The notes: generated by a model not told the origin, from the sequence alone. A stretch of 64,000 nucleotides of DNA from Cordilura impudica (GCA_963682025.1 OY821517.1:49845162-49909161), one strand, 5' to 3'; shown: positions 46,442-57,382, numbered from the stretch's first letter. Made by a program: numbers and translations.

Positions 46442-47226
46442 TATACCCTATACCACTATGTGGTTTGGGTATAATGACTTTGTGCTGCTGTTTGTAACAA
46501 CCAAAAATATTTGACCTAGACCCATCTTTAATTATACCGATCGAATCAGAATCACTTTCTGAGTTGATTTAACAATGTCCGTCCGTCCGTCCGTCCGTCC
46601 GTCTGTGTGTCCATGTAAAGCTTGTAATCAAACTGCAGGTCGCAAATATGAAAATATATTGATGAAATTTGGTATATAAGCTTTCATCGGCCATGGGATG
46701 AACGCTATTGAAATTGGTGAGAATCGGTCCATGTTCAGACCTAGCCCCCATACAAATTACCCATATGAAATCGACATAAATTGCCATAAGATCCAAATTG
46801 TCATATAGATCTTACTCAAATTGGGTTTGTATGCGTTCATTACATCCACTAATGAGTAGTCCAAAAATGATTCCTTTGACCCCATATAGAGCTGCTTCCC
46901 GATCTTCACTTAAATCTATTAAAAAACAAAAATATTGCACTGATTCTTCTCAAATTTTGTTTGTACATATTTTTGCAACATACAAGAGACTTTACCAAAC
47001 ATGATCAGGATCGGTCCATTTTTGGACCTAGTCCCTTTATAGATATAGCATCCGATACGAACTTTTTCACATCTGCAGCCAAAAAAATTAATAAAAATCC
47101 CAATCAAATTTGGTTTTTGCTTATTTTCAATGTCCAGTTAGTTGGGCCTAAGAGATAGGGTTTCTAAACGCATGGTATAGGGTATCGTATAGTCGGTCTA
47201 GACCGACTATAATTTTCTTACTTGTT
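46442..47226 (+). mobile_element. DINE-1/Helentron-like repeat, copy 11 (best preserved)
   Basis: Complete: TATACCCTATACCACTATGT, GATCGAATCAGAATCAC, five GTCC units at 46577-46600, the full body, intact 24-bp palindrome and TTTTCTTACTTGTTTTT. A good reference copy for the family. Confidence 0.92.
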
Positions 47227-47339
47227 TTTATATACAAAACTGGTTGCATTGACAACTGTTTTTTGCAAGAAAAATACTTGTTTCGACATAAGTTGTTTTA
47301 TCTGCACACACTTTAAATGTAATTTACAGAAAACCACAG

Positions 47340-47960
47340 ATATAGCGTTTTTACGATAAAGGACATATGACAAGTAAACAAATCCTATCATTGATTGAAA
47401 TACAAATATGGAAATACAGTAATTCTGTAATGTTTATAACATGTTTTGACCTTTTTTGTAGTTTTAGCTATGATTTTTAATTCCAGGATATATGAGAGGT
47501 ATACATATAATCCATGCAAAACTTTTGTTAACAATTTGTATTTAGTCTTGTTATAGTTGTAGAAAATAATTTTCGATTTTTCATATATCTATGATAATCC
47601 ATTCTATTTTTACAAAGTTTTTAAGAAAAAGGACATATGTCAGATTAGCGAGTCCTTGCTTGAATTAAAGGAAAGATTGTTGCAAATAGTAAAATCTTTG
47701 ATTCTGTAACCAATTTTAAAAATATTTTGACAACTTTAGTAGCTTTTATTACACATATCCATATTAAGGATATATTGGAGATATACGTATCCTTGCAGTA
47801 TTTTCTTATTAAATTTGCATTTATACATGCGCTTCTTTTATGAAAACTTTTATTCGTCGTATTTTAACCATTTGTGACGCTATAATTACATTTTTAAAAT
47901 TCAGGATATATAGGAAGTATGAGAATCCTAACATCGATTTTTTTGAAATTTCGTATTTTT
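47340..47960 (+). repeat. Diverged tandem repeat, about 270-bp period
   Basis: AAGGACATATGACA (47358) and AAGGACATATGTCAG (47629) start two diverged units. Within each come an AATTCTGTAA word, a TTTTAGTAGCTTT-like word, then AGGATATATGAGAGGTATAC, AGGATATATTGGAGATATAC and, in a third partial unit, AGGATATATAGGAAGTATGA. Function unknown. Confidence 0.5.
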
Positions 47961-48528
47961 ACTAATTAGCCCTACTTACAGTAGTGCACCAAATTTCATT
48001 AATCTACGATCACTCCTTCTATTTTTGTCCCAACGTTATATGGGGACAAAGCACTGTGCGTCGTGGACAATGGATTTGCATTTACCAACCATTCGGCGAT
48101 TTCTCTCACTGTTTTACCTTCTAAATTAAATTTAACTAATATTTCGGCGGTACATTGTTTTCCATTTGGGGCCATTTCGAAGCTATTTCCATTCAGAACT
48201 ATAACTGTCCACCACTAAATGCAAATTATGACTGAATGTGAAATAAATAAAAATATTTGTAAACTCACTGCATTTTTAACATTGATACTTTCCTTTGTCC
48301 GATTAGTCGTTGAGCACAAAAACTAACTCCAGTTAATTTTGTTTTTCTTTATTAATTTACCCTTACCCTGAATAATGTTGTTGTTTTCTTTATTATTTTG
48401 AAAGATTAGGATACAGAGTGTAAATAAAATCGAAAAAAAAAACATATATTTAGTATTTTTTTTTTAGTTTAGAGCACACACATGTCAAACAAAATCTTGT
48501 CCGATTATCCGATGGAGCCACTGTATAT
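47960..48528 (-). mobile_element. Tc1-like fragment with HTH start and one terminus
   Basis: The minus strand begins at about 48528 with CAGTGGCTCCATCGGATAAT. ATG 48175 opens a 58-codon frame MAPNGKQCTAEILVKFNLEG followed by KTVREIAEWL, which looks like the start of a transposase HTH. The frame stops at 47999 and no catalytic domain follows. Confidence 0.4.
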
Positions 48529-48529
48529 A

Positions 48530-48720
48530 TTATTTATCCTTATAACAACTCGAGCGTTTCTCGTCTGTCAGTCAGCCCGTCTGTCTTTATGTTAAAATCA
48601 CGGTCATTAAACTATTTACCTGGATAAAATTTGGATAATATAGTTTGTCACATTATTTCGAAGAGGTTGGTATTGAATTTGGAGCCTCTAGCCCCAATAG
48701 CCGAGGAATGATAAATTCTT
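48530..48720 (+). mobile_element. Family E fragment
   Basis: TTATCCTTATAACAACTCGA, CGTCTGTCAGTCAGCCCGTC and TTAAAATCACGGTCATTAAA match the family E interior and its microsatellite. Confidence 0.55.
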
Positions 48721-48904
48721 TAAACCAATAATCACTAAAAAAAAACCGTATAACATATACGAAAAAGGTCGTCAACTACGTTTTTACGCACCACGAAAAG
48801 GTGTCGTAAAATAATCGAAATGTACGAGGGCTTTTTTAGATATCGTCAAAAAAAAAAACTGGGGCCAAAAATCAAATCGGAATTGTAAAATCAATCGGAA
48901 TTGC

Positions 48905-49055
48905 ATATTTTGTTTTATTATTTAAAGAAGACGGATAAACGTCAGAACTTGTTTCACTTTTACTCTTAACTAGGGACCATAATCGGTTAACTGTGACAGA
49001 GTAAAATTATTCTTAGTATTTTATTTTGGAAAATAAAAAAATAATTTCGATCGAT
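48905..49055. repeat. Family D repeat, reverse copy
   Basis: Reverse complement of 34050-34195: shared words CTTGTTTCACTTTTACT, TATTTTATTTTGGAAAATAA and AATAATTTCGATCGA. Confidence 0.6.
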
Positions 49056-49169
49056 TTGTCCTCTGATATTTTACAAACAATTTTCTAATATTTTACGAAA
49101 AGAAAAAAAGTTGAATTCTAAAACGCTTAAATTTCAAAAATTATTCAAATGAAAGAATTTGCTTAGTTT

Positions 49170-49307
49170 AAATTTGAAGAAGTCATATTAGAGACGGAAG
49201 ACTATTTTGAAGAGTTTGACTAATCATATTTTTTCCAGGACATCAAGATGTTAGAGGATCGTTGGTAGAAGTGCATTTCACTTAACGGAGATTATGTTGA
49301 AAAATAA
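49170..49307 (+). pseudogene. C-terminus of a mariner transposase
   Basis: A plus-strand frame with in-frame stops reads ETEDYFEEFD, SYFFQDIKMLEDRW and KCISLNGDYVEK, then TAA at 49305. The TEAYF...LE-RW-KCI-L-GDYVEK pattern is the usual C-terminus of irritans-type mariners. No core or ends are recognisable upstream. Confidence 0.5.
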
Positions 49308-49689
49308 AACTAATTTCAAATCCAAAAAACTTTTTTTCATTGTTAAGTCAGGGAGTTTTCATTCCATGTAGTATTTCGCAAAAACAGTATGTAAGGTTTT
49401 ATAGTAGCCACGATAGTTGTTTCCGTAAAATAATGATATACTCTTTCTTGCTCTAGTTTATCAAATTTTCTTTACTGCTTTCTTGAGCTTTTTAAATAAT
49501 AAAGAAGTAAAAAAAAACTAAAATAATGTTAAAAAACTAATTATATTAATTTGAATGCCTTTGGAATTCTTATAATTTTTCAGTGGCCCATATTGGGTAA
49601 TTCACAATTTCATGAAATCGAAACAATTAACACCAACAACTCCTTCTTGGTGTTAAATAATGTAACCCATAAAATCAGTTTTTATTTAA

Positions 49690-49770
49690 ACTCTTTCTTT
49701 GCTTATGCATATGACGTTTGAATCTCTCCGTGACTGTGCGTGACTATTTTAAAATTATTCTTTGGCTAGA
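49690..49770 (+). repeat. Family C minisatellite repeat, copy 2, 5' piece
   Basis: AAACTCTTTCTTTGCTTATG followed by GAATCTCTCCGTGACTGTGC. It continues at 50821-51112 after a LINE insertion; a GAAAGAGTTTAAAA end at 57236-57249 may be its far end. Confidence 0.65.
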
Positions 49771-50820
49771 ACATATATCTTCGAAAAATATTAACGTTTT
49801 ATCTGGAGTTCCGCAAGGCAGCCATCTTGGACCGCTTTTATTTTCATTATTTATAAATGATTTACCGCAGGTTATTCAGTTTTAAAATATCCTGATGTAT
49901 GCTGACGATGTAAAAGTCTTTATGAGTTATAACCAATATTCCGACCATACTTATTTCAAAATGATTTGGATTCGTTTCACTCATGGTGCATTTTAAATTT
50001 AATGTAGCTGAATCTTAAAAAGTGCAAATATATGCGTTTTGTTCGAAAAAGACCAATATCTGTAAATTATGTGTTGGGCGGTTTTCAACTGGAAAAAGTC
50101 GATAACTTCTTAGATCTTGGTGTTTTATTAGATTCAAAGCTTAGTTTCGTTCCTCATATTACAATTACAGTAAACAAAGCCAGAGGAGTACTTGGTTTTA
50201 TAAAACGTTGGTCTAAAGAGTTCAATGATCCGTATGTAACAAAAACACTATACACGTCACTTATGAGACCGATTTTGGAATATGCCTCTATTATATGGGA
50301 CCCTATCTATCAAACTCATATTGATAGCATTGAATCGGTGCAAAAACAATTCCTACTATTCTGTCTTCGCAATTTAAATTTTAACCAATTTAATCTTCCG
50401 TCGTACAACAGCAGACTAACCCTTGTTAAGCTGCCAACCTTAAAAAGTCGCATATCTATGCTAAACATTTCGTTTCTTTTGAACATAATTAATGGCGATG
50501 TTTGTTCTGGTTTCCTGATCAACAATATTTTATTTAACATCCCCCAGTGGCCAACACGTTTCTTCTCACCTTTATCTGTCCAGTTTTATAGATCAAATTA
50601 TGCGAACGGTGGTCCGCTTAGACGAATGTGTATTGAATTTAATAAGCTTTATAGATTTATTGATTTTTCTTTAAATACAAATGTCATAAAAAGTAAAATA
50701 ATAATTTATCTGAACACTTTAAATGAAATTTTTTAATTTTTCATTCATTGTTAAATGTTTTTGTAAATAGTCTGTAAGGATTTATTCCATAGATTAATAA
50801 ATAAATAAATAAATAAATAA
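49771..50820 (+). mobile_element. 5'-truncated LINE with RT core and TAAA tail
   Basis: Frames from 49783 read SSKNINVLSGVPQGSHLGPL, LFSLFINDLPQVI and ILMYADDVKVF (YADD catalytic pair), then a frameshift into the 234-codon frame 50032-50736: VDNFLDLGVLLDSKLSFVPH, NKARGVLGFIKRWSKEF, TLYTSLMRPILEYASIIWDP, IDSIESVQKQFLLFCLRNL. This is the palm and thumb of a non-LTR reverse transcriptase. A tail of about six TAAA units (50797-50820) follows 3' UTR sequence, and family C repeat sequence resumes right after it. A 5'-truncated, retrotransposed copy; the stop and frameshift make it dead. Confidence 0.88.
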
Positions 50821-51112
50821 ACAAGTCTATGGACTTAGTTTCGGATTGATTGGATGATGGGAAATGGGGTTTAAATCACTCCGTGATTTTGCGTGACTGT
50901 ATGTGTGACTATCTTAAAATTAATATTTGGCCTCAACAAGTCTATGCACAAAGTTTCAGATCGATCGAATGAGGAGAAGTGAGGTTTTAATCTCTCCGTG
51001 ACTGTGTTTGACTATTTCAAAGTTAATCTTTTTTCACAGCAACTCTATCTACCAATTTTCAGATCGATCGGATAAGGGGAAATTTGTTTTAATGCACTCC
51101 GTGACTGTGCGG
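50821..51112 (+). repeat. Family C minisatellite repeat, copy 2, middle piece
   Basis: Two to three units with ACAAGTCTATGGACTTAGTT, TCAGATCGATCGAATGAGG and ACTCCGTGACTGTGCG, continuous in phase with 49690-49770. Confidence 0.7.
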
Positions 51113-52540
51113 GCTGCGTGCAATAAAGCCATATGTGATAAAGCCATAATGGCTTTAATTCACTTACGAATGTGATCTAAAGCCATATTCACAAATTTCT
51201 CACATATGAAATTATCTAATTTCTGTTTTGCAAAATGAAAATACAAACATTGAAGGAAAACGCACAACTTGTGCTAATTATAAAGATAATTCTTTATTAA
51301 AGCATAAAGGATATTTATAATACAAATAATTCTTTATTTAAAGCATAAAGGATATTTGTTTAACAAAATAACAAAACTTAATGATGTCGTTTCAATCATA
51401 AAATAACAATAAATTCAATCAAATTAATTAATTTCACAATATTATATAAATATTGTTGTTGTTTTTTCAACAATTTGCCCACATATGGGGCACAAAACTG
51501 GGTTACTGTCTTCTAGTGTAACACTAGGTTTTTTTATTTCATTATAGCAGTCTGAGAATATTTTGTAATGATTAACGGAATTAATAATACTAATGTTTTG
51601 GACTCATGATAAATTTTACATACTAGATGATGATCATTTAATTCATTATTTTCTTCATTACAATCATCAATTGCTTCAGTAATTTCAATCGAACCTTCTT
51701 CGGTAGTGTCAACAACATTAAAATTGTCTTGTACAACAACGTTTTTATAACGTGTCGATTTAAACAATCCTTCAATGAAATTTTCTGTTTATCGATGTTG
51801 TCTATAAGTTTTTCAATTATTTGATCACGTTTTTGTTGTGTTCGCTGTTGGTATATGCAAAGATTATCATCAATTGATTTCGCAAAGTCTGATGATTTAC
51901 TGTAATCTTGATCCAATATTATGTCCAAACATTTAAAAAAAAAAATCCGTTTTTCGCTAGTTTTGACGGCAACCGTCCATTGTAGCCTTCTATAGCGCTA
52001 TTTAATTTAAACACCGTCATATTTGCTGCACCTACCTATAATTTTAAAAAATTATTTAATATAATTTTTTTTTATATATAAATATACATAATGTCCTTGT
52101 TTATTGTCGTCAATTACTTTTTAATCCACTGCCGTTTAAAATAAGCTATAAATTGTTTAAAATAGCTTTCAGCATCCTCATGGATAGCAAATGTTGAGCT
52201 CAGGGCTTCTTTTTCCAAGATCTCATATGCAGATAAGATGTTTATTGGGTTCAGGAGTGGTAAAACTAGAAATTTTTTAAAAAGTCTTTTAGCAGCAGGA
52301 TTGCTATTAAGATATCTTCTAAACTGTGGTATTTTGATTCAATTGCGTATCACTGCCTGCGTATAACGGAACCAACATGGCTTCATCTTAACTCCCGGAT
52401 ACACTGATCGAATTGCATTTATTAATCCGGATTCAAAATCAGTTTGAATTGAAGTTGGTTTGAAATCAAACAAGTTTGATTTAATAAATTGTAGTGCATG
52501 CGTATAAATTGCTTGGGATTTCGATGACATCAATATGTAT
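51113..52540 (-). pseudogene. Mutator-like (MULE) transposase relic
   Basis: On the minus strand from 52540 down: SSKSQAIYTHALQFIKSNLF, FKPTSIQTDFESGLINAIRS, VYPGVKMKPCWFRYTQAV. The TDFE (catalytic Asp region) and the CWFRYTQ block correspond to the MULE signature D...GC-FH-xQ. Remnants with VLPLLNPINILSAYEIL and W follow at about 52280-52140. A low-complexity acidic tail is at 51928-51534. The N-terminal part is cut off by the DINE insertion at 52541. The left flank (CAATAAAGCCATATGTGATA with nearby inverted words) may be the element's inverted repeat. Frame breaks make it inactive. Confidence 0.6.
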
Positions 52541-53308
52541 AACAAGTAAGAAAATTATAGTCGGTCTAGACCGACCATATGATACCCTATACCATGGTTT
52601 AGAAACCCTATCTCCTCGGTCCAACTAATTGGATATAGAAAATAAGCAGAAACCAAATTTGAATGGCATTGTTATTAATATTTTGGGCTGCAGGTATGAA
52701 AAAGTTCATATCGGGTGCTATATTTATATGGGGACTAGGTCGAAAAATGGACCGATCCTGACCATATTTGATAAAGTCACTTATATTTTAAAAAATATTT
52801 TGTTTGTTTTTTTTTGATAGATTTAAGTGAAGATCGGGAAGCAGCTCTATATGGGGCCTATGATCAAGAGCTGTCCCATAGGGATCATTTTTGGACTACT
52901 GATTAATGGATATAATAAACACATACAAACCCAATTTGACTAAGATTTATATGATAATTTGGATCTTATGGCAATTTATGTTGATTTCATAGGTGTCATT
53001 TATATGGGGGCTAGGTCTGAACATGGACCGATTCTCACCAATTTCAATAGCGTTCATCATATGGCTGATAAAAGATTATGTACCAAATTTGATCAAAATA
53101 TATTCATATTTACGACCTGCTGTTTGATTACAAGCTTTACATGGACACACAGACGGACGGACGGACGGACGGACGGACGGACATCGTTAAATCGAATCAG
53201 ATAGTGATTCTGATTCGATCGGTATAATAAAAGATGGGTCTAGGTCAAATATTTTTTGTAGTTACAAACAGCAGCACAAAGTCATTATACCTAAACCACA
53301 TAGTGGTA

Positions 53309-53942
53309 TCTACATATATATATAAAATAGAATGTGTGTTTGTTTATTTGTTTGTTTGTACCTTATAGGAGACCAAACCTCTGGACCGATCTTCCTGAAA
53401 CTTTCACAGCGTTTAACTAGGACTCTGGCATGATTAATAGGGTACTTTTTTCGACCACACCCACTTACGCCTACTTTTTTAAAATTATGTAATTGCTCCC
53501 ATATAGTTTTTAACAGATTTACTTCAAATTGTATATACATTATACTCTAGGCGAGGTAGAAATAAACATTTCTTACGCCACGCCCCCTTTCACGCCCCTT
53601 TTCACGCCAAATTTTGTTTGAAAGTTTTAAACTTTTTGTTCTCTGTACAAATTTGTTCCTTCCAACGGATTTTTTTTTATTTGGTACTATATTGCTCTTA
53701 ATACTGTTAACGTCGGCATATTACTATGAACCACGCCCACTTCACCGCCCCCTTTTTTTAATTCAGTTACTTACTTATACCACTAACAATGTTTGCTATA
53801 CAAAATACTTTTTTTGTAATATGTATTTACCTAAAGTTTTATACACTTTTTATCTACAGGTAAGGTAGCCATACATTTTTTTATTACCAAGTCCCCCTTT
53901 TTCGCCCCATTTTACCTTAAATTATAATTAATATGCTTTCAA
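53309..53942 (+). mobile_element. Helitron (family F), first 5' unit
   Basis: 5' TC after host A: TCTACATATATATATAAAAT followed by AGAATGTGTGTTTGTT, then GGAGACCAAACCTCTGGACC, GATCTTCCTGAAACTTTCAC and CACGCCC-rich sequence. No 3' terminus of its own is present; it runs directly into the second unit. No Rep/helicase coding. Confidence 0.7.
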
Positions 53943-53951
53943 TCTATATAT

Positions 53952-56528
53952 GGGGGATTTCATGTCAAGTGCACCAACTTTTGAAACCGATGTCTTCCGA
54001 TGAAATTTGCACCAAGGTTAGTCCTATTGGATAGTAGTTTAGACACAATTTTTCAACAAGATCGGTCCAGATCTCTCTGAGTTAGAGGGGATCAAAATTT
54101 GACATTTTGGCCAAACAGGTGTTTTTTCTCATCCATGTAACTTATTACCTATTGTTCTTAGAAAATTTTCTCCCAAATAGTTTAGATAGCTATTTCTTCA
54201 ATATTTCGGAAAAAAATACTTAAAAAAAAAAAAAAAAAATTTGTACTTTTTTTTTTTTTTTGCTAAATTAAAGCATTTTTTGCCTTTATTTTCAAAAATT
54301 GCATTTTTTTTTTTTCATAAGAAAGCTTAGGATTTTTCCTGTAAGAGCATTTTGGTCGCTTAGTGGGATGGGAGTGGGATATCTATCAAAAAAAATGTTT
54401 TGTAACTCAAAACAACGGTTTTTCAATTTTTCACAAATGCACTATTTTGAATTTTTTCCGATTTGTGTGTAAAACCTTACAAATAAAACTTATACTGAGA
54501 AACTAGACAAATTAACCTTTCCGAAAATATGTAACATACCTTCATAACATAACAGAAGAGAATGGTTATCTGTAACCTGAAAGAGTTATTTGCAACATTT
54601 CAATCTGAACACGAGGATGTTAGAATTGGCTTCACGAAATTAACCCAAATGAGGCCAAAACATTGCGTTTTGGCAGAAAGCAGCGGAACTCACACAGTAT
54701 GCGTTTGCATTTACCATGAAAATGGTAAACTGATGTTGAAAGAAATCAACTTAAAGTACGATTACCGCGATTGCCTTAAATTGACTATGTGTCCTAATGC
54801 AACAACTTCTTGCCACTTAGGTGAATGTACCAATTGCCCGAAAACCACATTCATCAAAGAAAATTTAATCAACTCTTTAGATCGAGAATATATAGAGGAT
54901 GTCAAATTTGATTCTTGGATTCAGACTGACAGATGCACATTGAAAACAATGATTTTAAATGTGGATGATTTTGTGGAAATGTGTACAGGATTGCTAAACT
55001 TGAGAAACCATGACTTTTTAGTCAAAGAGCAATGGTCATTCTTCAAGGATTTGAAGATACATTTGAATTCTGGTGAATTCGTTATTTCATATAATTTCGC
55101 AGAAAACTATAAATATGTTCTTCAGGATGCCATACAAACATTCCACTTCAATAACGACCAAGCAACTATATTCACAGTAGTTATTTACCACATGAAAGAT
55201 GAAAAACTGGAACACAAAAGTATGGCAATCGTATCCGACGATTTAAAACATGATACCGTTGCAGTTTATGAGTACCAGAAGATAATACTAAAATTTCTAA
55301 AATCTAAATTTACAGTAAAGAAGGTATACTACGTTTCGGACGGAGCTCGTCAACATTTTAAAAACAAAAGTAGCTTGGCAGATCTTATGGCCCATGAAAA
55401 AGATTTTGGAATGCCAGCTGAGTGGCATTTTCATCCTACTGCTCATGGTAAAGGAGCATGTGATGGTATTGCAGCAAACCTTAAAAGAAATGCAGCGAAG
55501 TATAGCCTCCAGTGCTCTCATCAAGATCGCATCTTAGAAGCGACTGCTTTATTCCATTGGGCAAAGAATTATTGTAAAGAAACTAAAATAGTTTTTAGTA
55601 GCAAAGAGGATCATCAGGAAACATTGAAAACACTGAAGAGCAGATTCGATGCTGCGGTAACAATCGATGGCACCGCTCAATACCATGCTTTTATACCGCT
55701 TGTCGATGGAAGACTCAAGTTGAAAAAGTTTTCTGCCTCTTTTCAATGCGATTTCTTTCCAAAGACAACAAATAAACCATCAGCGAAATCAACAGCTGAA
55801 CCTAGTAACGCCAAGAAAGGATTGACAAAAAAACGCAGTAAATAAAGGCGACAAAAAAGCTGGATGAAAGACTGGGTATTTAAAAATTTACAAGACTTAA
55901 GTACTTCATCAGCTACAATAAATTAAGTATAAAAATAGTTATGATACAAATGGATCTAATGCAATTAAGATTAAATTTTAATAAATTATTTATCTTTTTA
56001 TTTTTAATATTATTATTATTATACATTAATTTAATTGTTATTAAAAATAAATAAAAAATAATAATTTTTCAACATTTCTATAGAAAAAAAGCGATTTTTT
56101 TCATGAGGTTAACATATTCTGGGTATTACAGTATCGAGGGTATAAAATTTTAGTTAGGCATGTTACATACCTTCGGAAATGTTAATTTGTCTAGTTTCTC
56201 AGTATAAGTTTTATTTGTAACGTTTTTCACAAAATAGGAAAAAATTCAAAATAGTGCATTTGTGAAAAATTGAAAAACCGTTGTCTTGAGTAACAAAACA
56301 TTTATTTTGATAGATATCCCACTCCCATCCCACTAAGCGACCAAAATGCTCTTAAAGGAAAAATCCTAAGCTTTCTTATGAAAAAAAAAATGCTCAGAGA
56401 TATCTGGACCGATCTTATTGAAAAATTGTGTCTAAACTACTGTCCAATAGGACTAACCTTGGTGCAAATTTCATCCCGATCGGAAGACATCGGTTTCAAA
56501 AGTTGGTGCACTTGACATGAAACCCCCC
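53952..56528 (+). mobile_element. DNA transposon with long inverted repeats and an intact ORF
   Basis: The left end GGGGGATTTCATGTCAAGTG and the right end CACTTGACATGAAACCCCCC begin inverted arms of about 380 bp (right 56148-56528; left 53952-54543, with ~200 bp of extra T/A-rich sequence inside). They match almost base for base, for example CCAACTTTTGAAACCGATGT and GGATGGGAGTGGGATATCTA. ATAT flanks both ends (53948-53951, 56529-56532), a likely 4-bp target duplication, and excising it restores the Helitron 5' end. One 427-codon ORF fills the centre. A 4-bp duplication would fit Sola-type elements; the superfamily is my tentative reading. Confidence 0.88.
54562..55845 (+). CDS. Putative transposase (Sola-like?), intact 427-codon ORF
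   Basis: Uninterrupted from ATG 54562 to TAA 55845. The ORF starts about 20 bp inside the left inverted repeat. Blocks in order: KIGF-type start (RIGFTKLTQMRPKHCVLAES, residues 21-40), SGTHTVCVCIYHENGKLML, a cysteine cluster C77-x6-C84-x4-C89-x2-C92, EQWSFF (156-161), FAENYKYVLQDAIQ (179-192), QATIFTVVIYH, SMAIVSDDLKHDTVAVY (220-236), YYVSDGARQHFKNK (256-269), AEWHFHPTAHGKGACDGIAA (286-305) and a Lys/Ser-rich tail. I recognise this chain from multicopy arthropod and cnidarian proteins that look like DDE transposases; D260 and D301 are the likely acidic residues. Relatives, as I recall, have D before FAEN, here N178, and a longer N-terminus, so this copy may be shortened or catalytically impaired despite being open. 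Confidence 0.75.
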   Translation: MVICNLKELFATFQSEHEDVRIGFTKLTQMRPKHCVLAESSGTHTVCVCIYHENGKLMLKEINLKYDYRDCLKLTMCPNATTSCHLGECTNCPKTTFIKENLINSLDREYIEDVKFDSWIQTDRCTLKTMILNVDDFVEMCTGLLNLRNHDFLVKEQWSFFKDLKIHLNSGEFVISYNFAENYKYVLQDAIQTFHFNNDQATIFTVVIYHMKDEKLEHKSMAIVSDDLKHDTVAVYEYQKIILKFLKSKFTVKKVYYVSDGARQHFKNKSSLADLMAHEKDFGMPAEWHFHPTAHGKGACDGIAANLKRNAAKYSLQCSHQDRILEATALFHWAKNYCKETKIVFSSKEDHQETLKTLKSRFDAAVTIDGTAQYHAFIPLVDGRLKLKKFSASFQCDFFPKTTNKPSAKSTAEPSNAKKGLTKKRSK

Positions 56529-57382
56529 ATATATAAAAATGAATGTGTGTTTGTTTGTGCTTTATAGGTGACCAAACCCCTAAACTGATCTTCCTGAAAT
56601 TTTTACAGCATGTTACTATGGCTCTGGAAGGAATAATAGGCTATATAAATTTTTGATTCGACAAAGGGGCGGTGCCACGCCAATATAACCCAAAATTTGA
56701 AATCGTCATATCTCGGGAATTTTTTGACCTACGGCGGTCATTTTGGTACATATGGTATTGGCATGAATAGAAATACATACCAGAAGAAAAGTGGGCGTTA
56801 CCACGCCCCTTTTTAGAAAAATAAAAAATCGTAAAATCTTCTAAACTACTGGAAGGATCGTCATGAAATTTTTACAGGAGGATATTTTTGCGATATAATA
56901 AGTCCTTAACTATATAAAGTTGTTAGTGGGCAAAGGGGCTTGGTCCCGCCCATATAACCCAAAATTTAAAATCGTCATATCTCGGCCATTTTTTAACCTA
57001 CGGCGATGATATTTGGTATATATCGTATTGAAATTAGAAAAATTAAAATCTATAATAACTTCTATGGAGCCCTTGACTATATAAAGTTGTTAGTGCAATA
57101 ATTAATTCTAAATTAAATAAATAATATTTTGTTAATGTATATATATTTTTTTTATTTTATTTTATTTTATATTATTTTATTTTATAACGATGAGGGGTAG
57201 CGAAGCACACCGGGTTCAGCTAGTAGGGTATAAAAAGAAAGAGTTTAAAAAATTCATGTTGGTTTCACTATCATGCCGATGTGAATTACAGAACATAGGA
57301 CAATATGCCTTATATATATGTTATGTGTTTATTTAAAAAAAGTTACTAACAATCTTAATTATATAATTTTTCCATCAAATAG

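Larger units (their letters stand above)
53943..57223 (+). mobile_element. Helitron (family F), second unit, carrying a transposon
   Basis: 5' TC (53943, after A) TCTATATAT, interrupted by transposon 53952-56528, resuming ATATATAAAAATGAATGTGT, then GGTGACCAAACCCCTAAACT homologous to the first unit. The 3' end GGTAGCGAAGCACACCGGGT followed by TCAGCTAG at 57223, then host T, matches the GCGAAGC...CGGG...CTAG terminus widespread in insect Helitrons. Non-autonomous apart from its cargo. Confidence 0.8.
52541..57237 (-). mobile_element. DINE-1/Helentron-like repeat, copy 12, split near its end
   Basis: 52541-53308 is a nearly complete reverse copy: AACAAGTAAGAAAATTATAG, palindrome TCGGTCTAGACCGACC, body, seven GGAC units and CATAGTGGTA. 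The last bases TAGGGTATAAAAA occur at 57224-57236, so everything between (53309-57223) was inserted between A and T of GTGGTA|TAGGG. Confidence 0.85.

Noticed and set aside
55297..55746. Minus-strand ORFs opposite the 427-codon frame
   Set aside because: Shadows of the real plus-strand ORF; no domain.
53309..57223. Autonomous Helitron with Rep/helicase
   Set aside because: No HUH or helicase motif is present; the only ORF belongs to the nested DDE-type transposon.
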